The translations under genes and the position numbers were made by a program. DNA of 5,851 nucleotides from Eubacterium sp. (GTDB lineage Bacteria > Bacillota_A > Clostridia > Peptostreptococcales > Anaerovoracaceae). Shown here piece after piece: positions 1-5,851 of this stretch (positions within the stretch are counted from its first letter, which is position 1; each line of letters opens with the position of its first letter). A model generated the notes under the pieces. That model did no database searches. It was not told where the DNA came from and worked only from the letters and a program-made list of their open reading frames with translations. The stretch spans positions 1 through 5,851 of the forward strand of contig JAFOML010000002.1 in NCBI GenBank assembly GCA_017425345.1, given 5' to 3'.

Positions 1-17
1 CGCATAAGGGGGACCAG

Positions 18-611
18 ATGGATCTGTTTTTTATCATTACCAGCATACTGCTCGGCGTCGGGCTTGCGATGGACGCTTTCTCCGTCTCCATTGCAAACGG
101 CCTTCTGGAGCCGTCCATGTCCCGCAGGCGCATGTGCGCTATCGCGGGCGTTTACGCGGCCTTTCAGTTTGCGATGCCGGTGATTGGATGGCTTTGTGTC
201 CGGCGGGTCGCGGAGGCCTTCCTGGCTTTTCAGCCTTTCATCCCGTGGATCGCGCTGATCCTTCTGCTTGCGATCGGCGGAAAGATGGCGATGGAAGGGA
301 TTCGTACAAAATCCACAGCATCCTCCCCGAACACCCCGGAAGAATCCCAGTATAGCATCGGCTTTCTGACCCTGCTGGTACAGGGAATTGCGACTTCCAT
401 CGATGCGCTTTCGGTGGGATTCACCCTTGCAGAGTACAACGCGGCGCTCGCCTGCGCGGGCGCCGGAATCATCGGACTGGTCACCTTCCTGATCTGCCTT
501 GCAGGCCTGGCATTCGGCCGGATGTTCGGCGAATCGCTCGCGGACCGCGCGCAGATCTTTGGGGGCTTGATTCTGATCGCGATCGGTATTACTATTTTCG
601 TAAGAGGCTAA
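18..611 (+). CDS. mntP: MntP-family manganese efflux pump
   Basis: This is a small inner-membrane protein of 197 residues, close to the roughly 190 usual for MntP (DUF204), which exports Mn(II) and protects against manganese excess. About six hydrophobic segments are visible, near residues 5-27, 40-61, 70-93, 116-138, 142-166 and 178-196. The two halves carry the family's paired acidic motifs: AMDAFSVSIANG with D19, and TSIDALSVG with D129. These are the internally repeated, membrane-embedded aspartates expected of the transport path. The hydrophilic loop at about 96-112 separates the two halves. The ATG at 18 follows AAGGGGG (6-12) at a 5-base spacing, so the start is well supported. The next gene begins 22 bases after the stop, suggesting one transcript. 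Any Mn-sensing (yybP-ykoY) riboswitch or promoter would lie upstream of the window and cannot be judged. The family call is firm; the ion is taken from family knowledge. Confidence 0.93.
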   Translation: MDLFFIITSILLGVGLAMDAFSVSIANGLLEPSMSRRRMCAIAGVYAAFQFAMPVIGWLCVRRVAEAFLAFQPFIPWIALILLLAIGGKMAMEGIRTKSTASSPNTPEESQYSIGFLTLLVQGIATSIDALSVGFTLAEYNAALACAGAGIIGLVTFLICLAGLAFGRMFGESLADRAQIFGGLILIAIGITIFVRG

Positions 612-633
612 GTCAGTTAGAAAGGAGCAGGCG

Positions 634-1110
634 ATGTTCAGGAAGATGAGAAGATTCAAGCAGCAGCTGCCGCAGGAGGACTGTATTCAGGTCCTGAAAG
701 AGGGCAGACGCGGCGTCCTCGCGGTGAACGGGGAGAACGGCTATCCGTTTGCATTCCCCATCAACTATATCTACCGTGAGGAAGACGGAAAGATCTACTT
801 CCACAGCTCGAAGAGCGGATATAAGGTGGACTGCCTGAAGGAGAACGATAAGGTCTGCTTTACGCTTCACGATGAGGGCTTCAAACGGGAAGGCGAGTGG
901 TGGTACTGCGTTAAGAGCGTCATCTGCTACGGCCGTATCGAGCTGATGGAAAGCAATGAGGAGACCATGGAGATCCTCCGGAACTTCGGACTGAAGTACT
1001 ATCCGACCGTGGAAGACGTAGACCGCGTCATGAAGAGCTCCTCGAGCCGCGTGCAGATGCTCTGCCTGACGATCGATCATATGACAGGAAAGTTTGTGGA
1101 AGAGGAATGA
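634..1110 (+). CDS. Pyridoxamine 5'-phosphate oxidase-like FMN-binding split-barrel protein (NimA-like)
   Basis: This is a soluble protein of 158 residues with the split-barrel flavin-binding pattern of the NimA/PPOX-like family. An N-terminal helix (about 12-24, ending in EGRRGVLAV) leads into the strand YPFAFPINYIY (37-47). Next comes GKIYFHSSKSGYK (52-64), the usual site for contacting FMN phosphate, and the strand KVCFTLHDE (73-81). Members bind FMN, haem or F420, and some reduce nitroimidazoles; the substrate here cannot be read from sequence. The start at 634 follows AAGGAG (622-627) with a 6-base gap. An internal ATG at 646 is less well placed. The gene follows mntP by 22 bases, and its TGA overlaps the ATG of the Nudix gene, so it sits mid-operon. 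The family call is strong. A specific function such as nitroimidazole resistance is not supported beyond homology. Confidence 0.85.
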   Translation: MFRKMRRFKQQLPQEDCIQVLKEGRRGVLAVNGENGYPFAFPINYIYREEDGKIYFHSSKSGYKVDCLKENDKVCFTLHDEGFKREGEWWYCVKSVICYGRIELMESNEETMEILRNFGLKYYPTVEDVDRVMKSSSSRVQMLCLTIDHMTGKFVEEE

Positions 1111-1661
1111 GTGATAAGAATCTGAAATGGGAGCTGGTCCGGGATGAACAGGTCGTTAAGGACCGCTGGATGGATATGAAAGCCGCGCTGTACCGCCTGC
1201 CGGACGGCAGAGAGGTGGGGCCGTTTTATCATTACAGCAGACAGGATTTTGTCGTCATCGTTGCGCTGGACGAGCAGGAGAACTTCCTCTGCGTGCGGCA
1301 GTTCCGCCAGGGCATCGCACGACTGACGACCGAATTTCCTGCCGGAGGACTGGAGGCAGGTGAGACGCCGATCGATACGGCGCGCCGGGAGCTCATGGAA
1401 GAGACCGGCTATACCAGCGATAACATGGAACTGCTGCTTTCCATTCCGGCTGCACCGACGATCTGCGATAATACCGCGCACATCGTGCTTGCGCAGGGCT
1501 GCAGGCAGGTTGCCGGGCAGGACCCGGATCCGTACGAATTCATCGAGATCAAAAAGATCCCGCCGGCCGAGATGGACGGCCTGATCGAGAGCGGCGAGTT
1601 TCCGCAGCCCGGCCATATCCTGGGCTATATGATGTGGAAATTGCGGCAGAAAAAGGGTTGA
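1107..1661 (+). CDS. Nudix hydrolase, ADP-ribose pyrophosphatase-like
   Basis: This 184-residue protein contains a textbook Nudix box at residues 80-102, matching G-x5-E-x7-R-E-U-x-E-E-x-G-U exactly (G80, E86, R94, E95, E98, E99, G101, Y102). The box builds the metal-binding loop-helix-loop that cleaves nucleoside diphosphates linked to another group. The strand VVIVALDEQENFLCVRQFRQG (49-69) and the EFPAGG run before the box resemble the ADP-ribose/sugar-nucleotide pyrophosphatase branch (NudF-like). The AAPTICDN segment after the box (115-122) also fits that branch. The substrate remains an inference. The ATG lies within the preceding gene's stop (ATGA, 1107-1110), with GGAAGAGG (1098-1105) just upstream, so translation is probably coupled. 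Its TGA (1659-1661) lies inside the -35 element of the thrS promoter. I see no separate terminator, so read-through transcripts would run into the T-box leader. Confidence 0.9.
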   Translation: MSDKNLKWELVRDEQVVKDRWMDMKAALYRLPDGREVGPFYHYSRQDFVVIVALDEQENFLCVRQFRQGIARLTTEFPAGGLEAGETPIDTARRELMEETGYTSDNMELLLSIPAAPTICDNTAHIVLAQGCRQVAGQDPDPYEFIEIKKIPPAEMDGLIESGEFPQPGHILGYMMWKLRQKKG

Positions 1662-1686
1662 AATCCCATTTTGGAAGTGTTATAGT
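1658..1686 (+). promoter_or_regulatory. Vegetative promoter for the T-box-thrS unit
   Basis: TTGAAA at 1658-1663 and TATAGT at 1681-1686 are separated by exactly 17 bases, and a TG dinucleotide at 1678-1679 makes an extended -10. This is a near-consensus housekeeping sigma promoter, with transcription expected to begin around 1692-1694, just ahead of the T-box stem I. The -35 hexamer overlaps the Nudix stop codon, so the two transcription units abut with no spacer. The promoter is inferred from sequence; no start site has been measured. Confidence 0.8.
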
Positions 1687-1692
1687 AGTTTC

Positions 1693-1921
1693 AAACGATG
1701 AAGAGAAGAGTAAGGCGCGTGCAGGCCTTCAGAGAGGGGTGGGCTGCTGAAACACCCTGACCGGCGCACCCGAAGACCACCTCTGAGCGGCACCAATCCT
1801 GCCCGCCTGACCGCGTTACCAGTCGAATGAAGAGCCGGGAGCAATAGCGACCGGAAGATGGGTGGAACCACGGATACTTAGTATGCGTCCCTTCTTGCTT
1901 ATTATGCAGGAAGGGTTTTTT
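1693..1921 (+). promoter_or_regulatory. T-box riboswitch leader of thrS, Thr (ACC) specifier
   Basis: The leader shows the T-box elements in order. The GATGAAGAGAAGAGTAAG segment (1697-1714) holds the AGTA S-turn (1709-1712). AGAGAGG (1731-1737) and the distal loop GCTGAAA are framed by the stem GGGGTG (1736-1741)/CACCCT (1753-1758). The motif GAAG-ACC-ACCTCTGAG gives the specifier codon ACC (Thr) at 1776-1778, followed by the usual A. A stem-II-like GCGG (1787-1790)/CCGC (1811-1814) and a stem-III-like CCGG (1835-1838)/CCGG (1851-1854) come next. The T-box GGGTGGAACCACG (1860-1872) forms the antiterminator bulge TGGAACC between helix GGG (1860-1862)/CCC (1889-1891) and an ATAC/GTAT-based helix. 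UGGA in the bulge should pair with UCCA, implying a tRNA(Thr) with discriminator U. Uncharged tRNA(Thr) would stabilise the antiterminator; otherwise the terminator at 1889-1921 forms. Downstream thrS agrees with the specifier. Confidence 0.93.
1889..1921 (+). terminator. Rho-independent terminator of the thrS T-box
   Basis: CCCTTCTTGC (1889-1898) pairs with GCAGGAAGGG (1906-1915) over 10 base pairs with one G-U wobble and a 7-base loop, followed by six T (1916-1921). Its 5' arm contains the CCC that also pairs with the T-box GGG, so it is mutually exclusive with the antiterminator. It should also stop read-through from the upstream three-gene operon. Confidence 0.92.
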
Positions 1922-1944
1922 AGTTTTTACTTGGAGGAATTATT

Positions 1945-3981
1945 ATGATCATTACGTTAAAAGATGGAAGCAGCAAGGAATATGCACAGCCGATGTCGAT
2001 CTTCGAGATCGCGCAGGACATCAGCGGCGGACTCGCGCGCGCAGCCTGCGTCGGTGAGATCGATGGAGAAGTCAAAGATCTGCGCACGATCGTCGATCAC
2101 GACTGCACCCTGAACATTCTCACCTTTGATGACGACAGAGGAAAGGCCGCTTACCGTCATACCGCAGCACATATTCTAGCAGAGGCTGTCAAGCATCTGT
2201 ATCCGGAAGCCAAGCTCGCGATCGGACCGTCGATCGATAACGGCTTCTACTACGACTTTGACCTTCCGCCGCTCACCCGCGAAGATCTGGATAACATCGA
2301 GGCAGAGATGAAGAAGATCATCAAGAAGAACGATTCGATCGACTATTACACGCTTCCGCGGAAAGAGGCGATCGAACTGATGAGCGGCCGCGAAGAACCA
2401 TATAAGGTCGAGATGATCGAAGACCTTCCGGAAGATGAGACGATCTCGTTCTATCAGCAGGGTGACTTCATCGAGCTCTGTGCCGGACCGCACCTGATGC
2501 ACACTGGCCAGGTCAAGGCATACAAGCTGACGTCCACCTCCGGCGCGTACTGGAGAGGTGACGAGCACAATAAGATGCTGACGAGAATCTACGGCACGGC
2601 TTACACCAAGAAGGCCGATCTGGAAGAGCGTCTGGCATTCCTGGCAGACATCAAGAACCGCGACCACAACCGTCTCGGCAGAGAGATGGGACTGTTCACG
2701 ACCGTAGATGTCATCGGACAGGGCCTGCCGCTGTTCCTGCCGAAGGGAACCAAGATGATTCAGAAGCTGCAGCGCTGGATCGAGGATCTGGAAGAGTATG
2801 AGTGGGGTTACGTCCGGACCAGGACGCCGCTGATGGCCAAGTCGACTTTGTACAAAATCTCCGACCACTGGTACCACTACAAGGACGGCATGTTCCTGCT
2901 CGGCTATGACAACATGGATGAGATCATGGCCGCAGAAGACCGCTCCAACGAGATCCACGGCGTCGAAGACCTGAGCCTGATCGAAAACGATGCGGACTCC
3001 GATGTTATGGCGCTGCGTCCGATGACGTGCCCGTTCCAGTACTACGTATATAAGACCGGACAGAAGAGCTACCGTGACCTTCCATACAGGATGGGTGAGA
3101 CCTCCACACTGTTCAGAAATGAACAGGCCGGAGAGATGCACGGACTTACGAGAGTCCGTCAGTTCACGATTTCGGAAGGCCATCTGGTTGTCGCGCAGGA
3201 TCAGCTGGAAGAAGAGTTCAAGGGATGCGTGGAGCTCGCGAAGTACTGTCTGACGACGCTCGGTCTGGAAGAAGATGTGACATACCGCCTGTCGAGATGG
3301 GATCCGGCGCACGCGGAGGATTATCTCGGAACCGCTGAGGAATGGGACCGCGTGGAAGGCTTCATGAGGAATATCCTGAATGATATCGGACTTGACTTCA
3401 AAGAAGAAGTCGGCGAGGCCGCATTCTACGGACCGAAGCTTGACATCCAGGCGAAGAATGTATACGGCAAGGAAGATACCATGATCACGATCCAGATCGA
3501 TACATTCCTGGCAGAGCGCTACGATATGTACTACATAGACCGTGACGGATCTAAAAAACGCCCGTACATCATCCACAGAACTTCCATGGGCTGCTACGAG
3601 CGTACGCTGGCATGGCTGATCGAGAAATACGCGGGCAAGTTCCCGACATGGCTCTGCCCGGAGCAGGTCAGAGTGCTTCCGGTCTCCGACAAATACGCGG
3701 ACTACGCACAGGAGGTCTTCAAAGAACTCCGCAAAAACGGCGTGGACGTAACGATCGACAACAGCGCGGAGCGTCTCGGCTACAAGCTGCGCCAGGCACA
3801 GCTTGACCGCCTGCCGTACATGCTGGTCGTCGGTCAGAAGGAAGAGGAAGACCGCACGGTTTCCGTCCGCAGCCGCTTTGCAGGCGATGAAGGCGTGAAG
3901 CCGCTCACAGAGTTTATCGATCAGATCTGTGAAGAGATCAGAACCAAAGCGATCCGCAAGGAAGAAAAGAAGGATAAATAA
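1945..3981 (+). CDS. thrS: Threonyl-tRNA synthetase (divergent active site)
   Basis: Cytoplasmic class II synthetase charging tRNA(Thr), 678 residues against about 640 for the family. Order: TGS domain (about 1-62); editing domain with HTAAH (H72, H76) and CAGPH (C179, H183), which hydrolyses Ser-tRNA(Thr); catalytic core (about 245-565); anticodon-binding domain (about 571-670). Zinc ligands are conserved as C362, H413 and H544. Motif 2 is FRNE with R391; motif 3 is GCYER ending in R553. Oddities: the usual FTQDDAH reads FTISEGH (407-413), MNCPGH reads MTCPFQ (360-365), the motif 3 serine (E. coli S517) is C550, and about 30 extra acidic residues lie between MF (316-317) and RPM (358-360). 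All core domains and ligands are present, so I take it as functional but of a divergent subtype. GGAGG (1933-1937) sits 7 bases before the ATG. Expression is controlled by the upstream Thr T-box. Confidence 0.97.
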   Translation: MIITLKDGSSKEYAQPMSIFEIAQDISGGLARAACVGEIDGEVKDLRTIVDHDCTLNILTFDDDRGKAAYRHTAAHILAEAVKHLYPEAKLAIGPSIDNGFYYDFDLPPLTREDLDNIEAEMKKIIKKNDSIDYYTLPRKEAIELMSGREEPYKVEMIEDLPEDETISFYQQGDFIELCAGPHLMHTGQVKAYKLTSTSGAYWRGDEHNKMLTRIYGTAYTKKADLEERLAFLADIKNRDHNRLGREMGLFTTVDVIGQGLPLFLPKGTKMIQKLQRWIEDLEEYEWGYVRTRTPLMAKSTLYKISDHWYHYKDGMFLLGYDNMDEIMAAEDRSNEIHGVEDLSLIENDADSDVMALRPMTCPFQYYVYKTGQKSYRDLPYRMGETSTLFRNEQAGEMHGLTRVRQFTISEGHLVVAQDQLEEEFKGCVELAKYCLTTLGLEEDVTYRLSRWDPAHAEDYLGTAEEWDRVEGFMRNILNDIGLDFKEEVGEAAFYGPKLDIQAKNVYGKEDTMITIQIDTFLAERYDMYYIDRDGSKKRPYIIHRTSMGCYERTLAWLIEKYAGKFPTWLCPEQVRVLPVSDKYADYAQEVFKELRKNGVDVTIDNSAERLGYKLRQAQLDRLPYMLVVGQKEEEDRTVSVRSRFAGDEGVKPLTEFIDQICEEIRTKAIRKEEKKDK

Positions 3982-3991
3982 AGGTAAGAGA

Positions 3992-4020
3992 GCGGGCGCC
4001 GTTGGCGCCCGCGGTGTTTA
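3992..4020 (+). terminator. GC-rich hairpin after thrS, probable terminator
   Basis: GCGGGCGCC (3992-4000) and GGCGCCCGC (4004-4012) form a perfect 9-base-pair stem with a 3-base loop, starting about 10 bases after the thrS stop. The T tract is poor (GGTGTTTA), so termination may be incomplete and some thrS transcripts may continue into the downstream pair. No convincing -35 sits at the right distance for a separate promoter. Confidence 0.65.
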
Positions 4021-4043
4021 TACTCAGGTGCGAGATATCTGAT

Positions 4044-4742
4044 ATGGGTAACGATAACTTTTATATGGTAGATGATATTCCGGTGATCGTCCATCGTAAA
4101 AATATCAAAAACATCTACCTGCACATTTACGAGCCGGATGCTCCGGTGGAGCTGAGTCTGCCAAGGCGGGCGGGGGTTCGGGAGGGACTGGATTTTGTCA
4201 GAAGGAAGAGACCCTGGATCCGCCGCAAACAGCAGGAACTACGCCAGAAGGCCGGTCGCCGGAATCGGGACGAGCAGCTCCTCTATGTGAGTGGCGACCG
4301 TCTGGTATTCTGGGGCAAGCCATACGAGCTCGTGGTGAAAAACGGTACCCCGACGAGCTTCCGGCTTGCAGGTGACAAGGCCGTTATGACCATCGCGGAG
4401 GGCAGCACTCCGGCGGACCGGGAAGCGGTCGTCAAGAGCTTCCGGTATGACCTGATGAACCAGTACCTGAAGAAGCGATTGCCGGAGATCCAGGGCGTGG
4501 CCGGGCTTTACTGCGCCAAGTGGAGGCTGCGGTTTATGACGTCCCGGTGGGGCAGCTACAGCCTCAAGACGAGGACGATCACGCTGAACCTGAATCTCAC
4601 AAAGATGGAGAAAGTGTTTACGGACTATGTGATCGTGCACGAACTGGTGCATACGAGGGTGCCGAATCACGGGCCGGAGTTTTATGCGTATATGGACCGG
4701 CTGATGCCGGGATGGAAGGAACTCAGGAAGGCAATGCGATGA
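4044..4742 (+). CDS. YgjP-like (DUF45) HExxH metalloprotein
   Basis: A 232-residue soluble protein of the YgjP/DUF45 family. The N-terminal half has the IPVIVHRKNIKNIYLHIY strand pattern and a basic helix (FVRRKRPWIRRKQQEL). The C-terminal half has the family motif MTSRWGSYS (165-173) and the zinc site HELVH (H199, E200, H203), with a further ligand H209 in PNHGPEF, ending in LMPGWKELRKAM. The fold is related to SprT/WLM-type metallopeptidases; E. coli YgjP has been reported to act on UTP, so whether this member is a peptidase is open. I chose the ATG at 4044, with GAG (4032-4034) and AGGTG (4026-4030) upstream at rather long spacing. A TTG at 4002 lies within the terminator hairpin and is unlikely. 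The ATG at 4065 is a fair alternative. Its TGA overlaps the polymerase ATG (4739-4742), indicating translational coupling. Confidence 0.85.
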   Translation: MGNDNFYMVDDIPVIVHRKNIKNIYLHIYEPDAPVELSLPRRAGVREGLDFVRRKRPWIRRKQQELRQKAGRRNRDEQLLYVSGDRLVFWGKPYELVVKNGTPTSFRLAGDKAVMTIAEGSTPADREAVVKSFRYDLMNQYLKKRLPEIQGVAGLYCAKWRLRFMTSRWGSYSLKTRTITLNLNLTKMEKVFTDYVIVHELVHTRVPNHGPEFYAYMDRLMPGWKELRKAMR

Positions 4743-5665
4743 GCGAAAACCATGTCTACATAGCGATCGATCTCAAGTCCTTCTACGCGTCGGTGGAGTG
4801 CGCAGAGCGCAGTCTGGATCCGCTGGATACGAATCTGGTGGTGGCGGATACTTCGCGCTCGGAGAAGACGATCTGTCTGGCGGTCTCTCCGTCGCTGAAA
4901 GCGTACGGGATCTCCGGAAGGGCCCGTCTGTTTGAAGTCGTCCAGAAAGTGCGTGAGATCAACGCGGAGCGCCTTCAGAGGGCGCCTGGCAGACGGTTCA
5001 CGGGAGAATCCTTCCGTGCTTCGGAGCTCGAACGGAACCCTTCGCTCGCGCTGGCATATATCGCAGCGGTTCCGCAGATGGCGCACTATATCAAGAGGAG
5101 CACGGAGGTCTATCAGGTTTACCTGCAGTACGTTTCGGCTGCGGATATCCACGTGTACTCGATTGACGAAGTCTTTATCGACGCCACCCCCTACCTGAAC
5201 ACGTACCGCTGCAGCGCGCACGAGCTCGCGATGCGGATGATCCGCGACGTGCTCCGGAAGACGGGCATTACGGCGACCGCAGGCATCGGAACGAATCTGT
5301 ATCTTTCTAAAATCGCGATGGACATCGTGGCCAAGCACATGCCGGCGGACGCAGACGGCGTGCGTATCGCGGAGCTGGATGAGATGAGCTACCGCAGACT
5401 GCTCTGGGACCATAGACCGATCACGGATTTCTGGCGTGTGGGACGCGGGATAGCAGCCAGACTTGCGGCAAACGGACTCTACACCATGGGGGATATCGCG
5501 AGGTGTTCCGTCGGAAAGGCCTCCGATTTCCATAACGAAGCGCTTCTCTACAAGCTGTTCGGAGTGAATGCGGAGCTTCTCATCGACCACGCCTGGGGCT
5601 GGGAGCCCTGCACGATCGCGGATATCAAGAGCTATAAGCCGCAGTCCAGCAGCCTCAGCGCGTGA
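4739..5665 (+). CDS. Y-family translesion DNA polymerase, N-terminal part up to an in-frame TGA
   Basis: The frame encodes 308 residues covering palm, fingers and thumb of a Y-family (DinB/UmuC type) error-prone polymerase. AIDLKSFYASVE holds catalytic D11 and the aromatic steric-gate position as Y16, as in UmuC. YSIDEVFID supplies D143 and E144. TAGIGTNLYLSKIAMD (180-195) is the conserved segment after the palm, and ITDFWRVGRGIAARL (228-242) is the DNA-binding helix-hairpin-helix. The start is the ATG overlapping the previous stop (ATGA); the frame is open further upstream, but that lies inside the preceding gene. It ends early at TGA 5663-5665, within the SxSxGQVL motif that leads into the little finger, so the product alone would lack its main DNA-gripping domain. 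The same frame continues afterwards. I read this as a nonsense-interrupted gene unless the stop is a sequencing error or is read through. No LexA box is evident upstream. Confidence 0.85.
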   Translation: MSENHVYIAIDLKSFYASVECAERSLDPLDTNLVVADTSRSEKTICLAVSPSLKAYGISGRARLFEVVQKVREINAERLQRAPGRRFTGESFRASELERNPSLALAYIAAVPQMAHYIKRSTEVYQVYLQYVSAADIHVYSIDEVFIDATPYLNTYRCSAHELAMRMIRDVLRKTGITATAGIGTNLYLSKIAMDIVAKHMPADADGVRIAELDEMSYRRLLWDHRPITDFWRVGRGIAARLAANGLYTMGDIARCSVGKASDFHNEALLYKLFGVNAELLIDHAWGWEPCTIADIKSYKPQSSSLSA

Positions 5666-5851
5666 CAGGTGCTGATGCGGCCGTACACCAAGCAGGAGGC
5701 CGCCACGATCGTCCGTGAGATGGCAGATGCCATGGTCCTGGACCTGGTGGACAAGCGTCTCGTAATCGACCAGATGGTCCTGACGATCAGCTACGACCGG
5801 GAGAATCTGATGGATCCTGAACGCAGACGCGCGTACAAGGGACCGGTGACG
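5666..5851 (+). pseudogene. In-frame continuation of the Y-family polymerase (little finger start), cut by window end
   Basis: Directly after the TGA the same reading frame stays open for 62 codons to the window edge. It encodes a conserved part of Y-family polymerases: QVLMRPYTKQEA, then VREMADAMVLDLVDKRLV and DQMVLTISYDRENL, ending in RAYKGPVT. This is the little-finger domain, which holds the DNA duplex. Codon use matches the upstream part, and no ribosome binding site suggests an independent start (GTG at 5669 and ATG at 5675 lack one). Together with 4739-5665 it forms one gene with a single nonsense codon and no frameshift. The true 3' end is outside the window. Confidence 0.75.

Noticed and set aside
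1680..1871. Short minus-strand open frame within the thrS leader
   Set aside because: The region is fully explained by T-box RNA structure on the + strand.
2176..3576. Long open frame of 466 codons on the minus strand
   Set aside because: It lies entirely antisense to thrS, whose domains and motifs are unmistakable. The product shows no recognisable motif, and long antisense frames are common opposite GC-rich genes.
4013..4043. LexA/SOS box ahead of the metalloprotein-polymerase pair
   Set aside because: No GAAC-N4-GTTC-like palindrome is visible between the hairpin and the start codon.
4520..4738. Upstream extension of the polymerase frame from an ATG at 4520
   Set aside because: It overlaps the conserved zinc-site region of the YgjP-like gene in another frame. 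The ATG at 4739 gives the standard N-terminus with the catalytic Asp near residue 11.
4682..5590. 302-codon open frame on the minus strand
   Set aside because: It is opposite the Y-family polymerase, is Arg/His-rich with no family motif, and reads as a shadow of codon bias.
4739..5851. Genome-wide reassignment of TGA to glycine (as in Gracilibacteria)
   Set aside because: TGA ends the split-barrel, Nudix and YgjP-like genes at natural family lengths, two of them in ATGA overlaps. GGN codons serve for glycine everywhere else in the window.

Overview
The window looks like chromosomal DNA from a moderately GC-rich member of the Firmicutes (Clostridia, Lachnospiraceae-like). The support is a T-box riboswitch ahead of a threonyl-tRNA synthetase gene, strong GGAGG-type ribosome binding sites, a clean TTGAAA/extended -10 promoter, and the style of the Y-family polymerase. 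All genes are on the + strand. The organism assignment is an inference from these traits.

Layout: (1) Positions 18-1661 hold three closely packed genes: an MntP-type manganese efflux pump, an FMN-binding split-barrel (NimA/pyridoxamine-oxidase-like) protein, and a Nudix hydrolase. The last two overlap by ATGA. (2) Positions 1658-1944 are a regulatory region. A promoter whose -35 box overlaps the Nudix stop codon drives a T-box leader with a Thr (ACC) specifier, a UGGA-bearing antiterminator bulge and a competing terminator. (3) Positions 1945-3981 hold thrS, full length but with an unusual active-site signature and an insertion. A GC-rich hairpin follows it. (4) Positions 4044-5851 hold a YgjP-like (DUF45) HExxH metalloprotein gene that overlaps by ATGA with a Y-family translesion DNA polymerase gene. 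The polymerase frame carries an in-frame TGA at 5663-5665, exactly where the family has a conserved glycine, and then stays open to the window end.

How the parts work together: when Thr-tRNA(Thr) charging is low, uncharged tRNA should bind the T-box and allow thrS transcription. The first operon may combine metal homeostasis with housekeeping or repair of small molecules, but its genes share no obvious single pathway. The metalloprotein-polymerase pair is translationally coupled, which suggests a shared role, possibly in DNA damage tolerance. I see no mobile element, CRISPR array, tRNA or rRNA. The two points most worth a second look are the TGA-for-glycine interruption of the polymerase and the divergent ThrRS active site.
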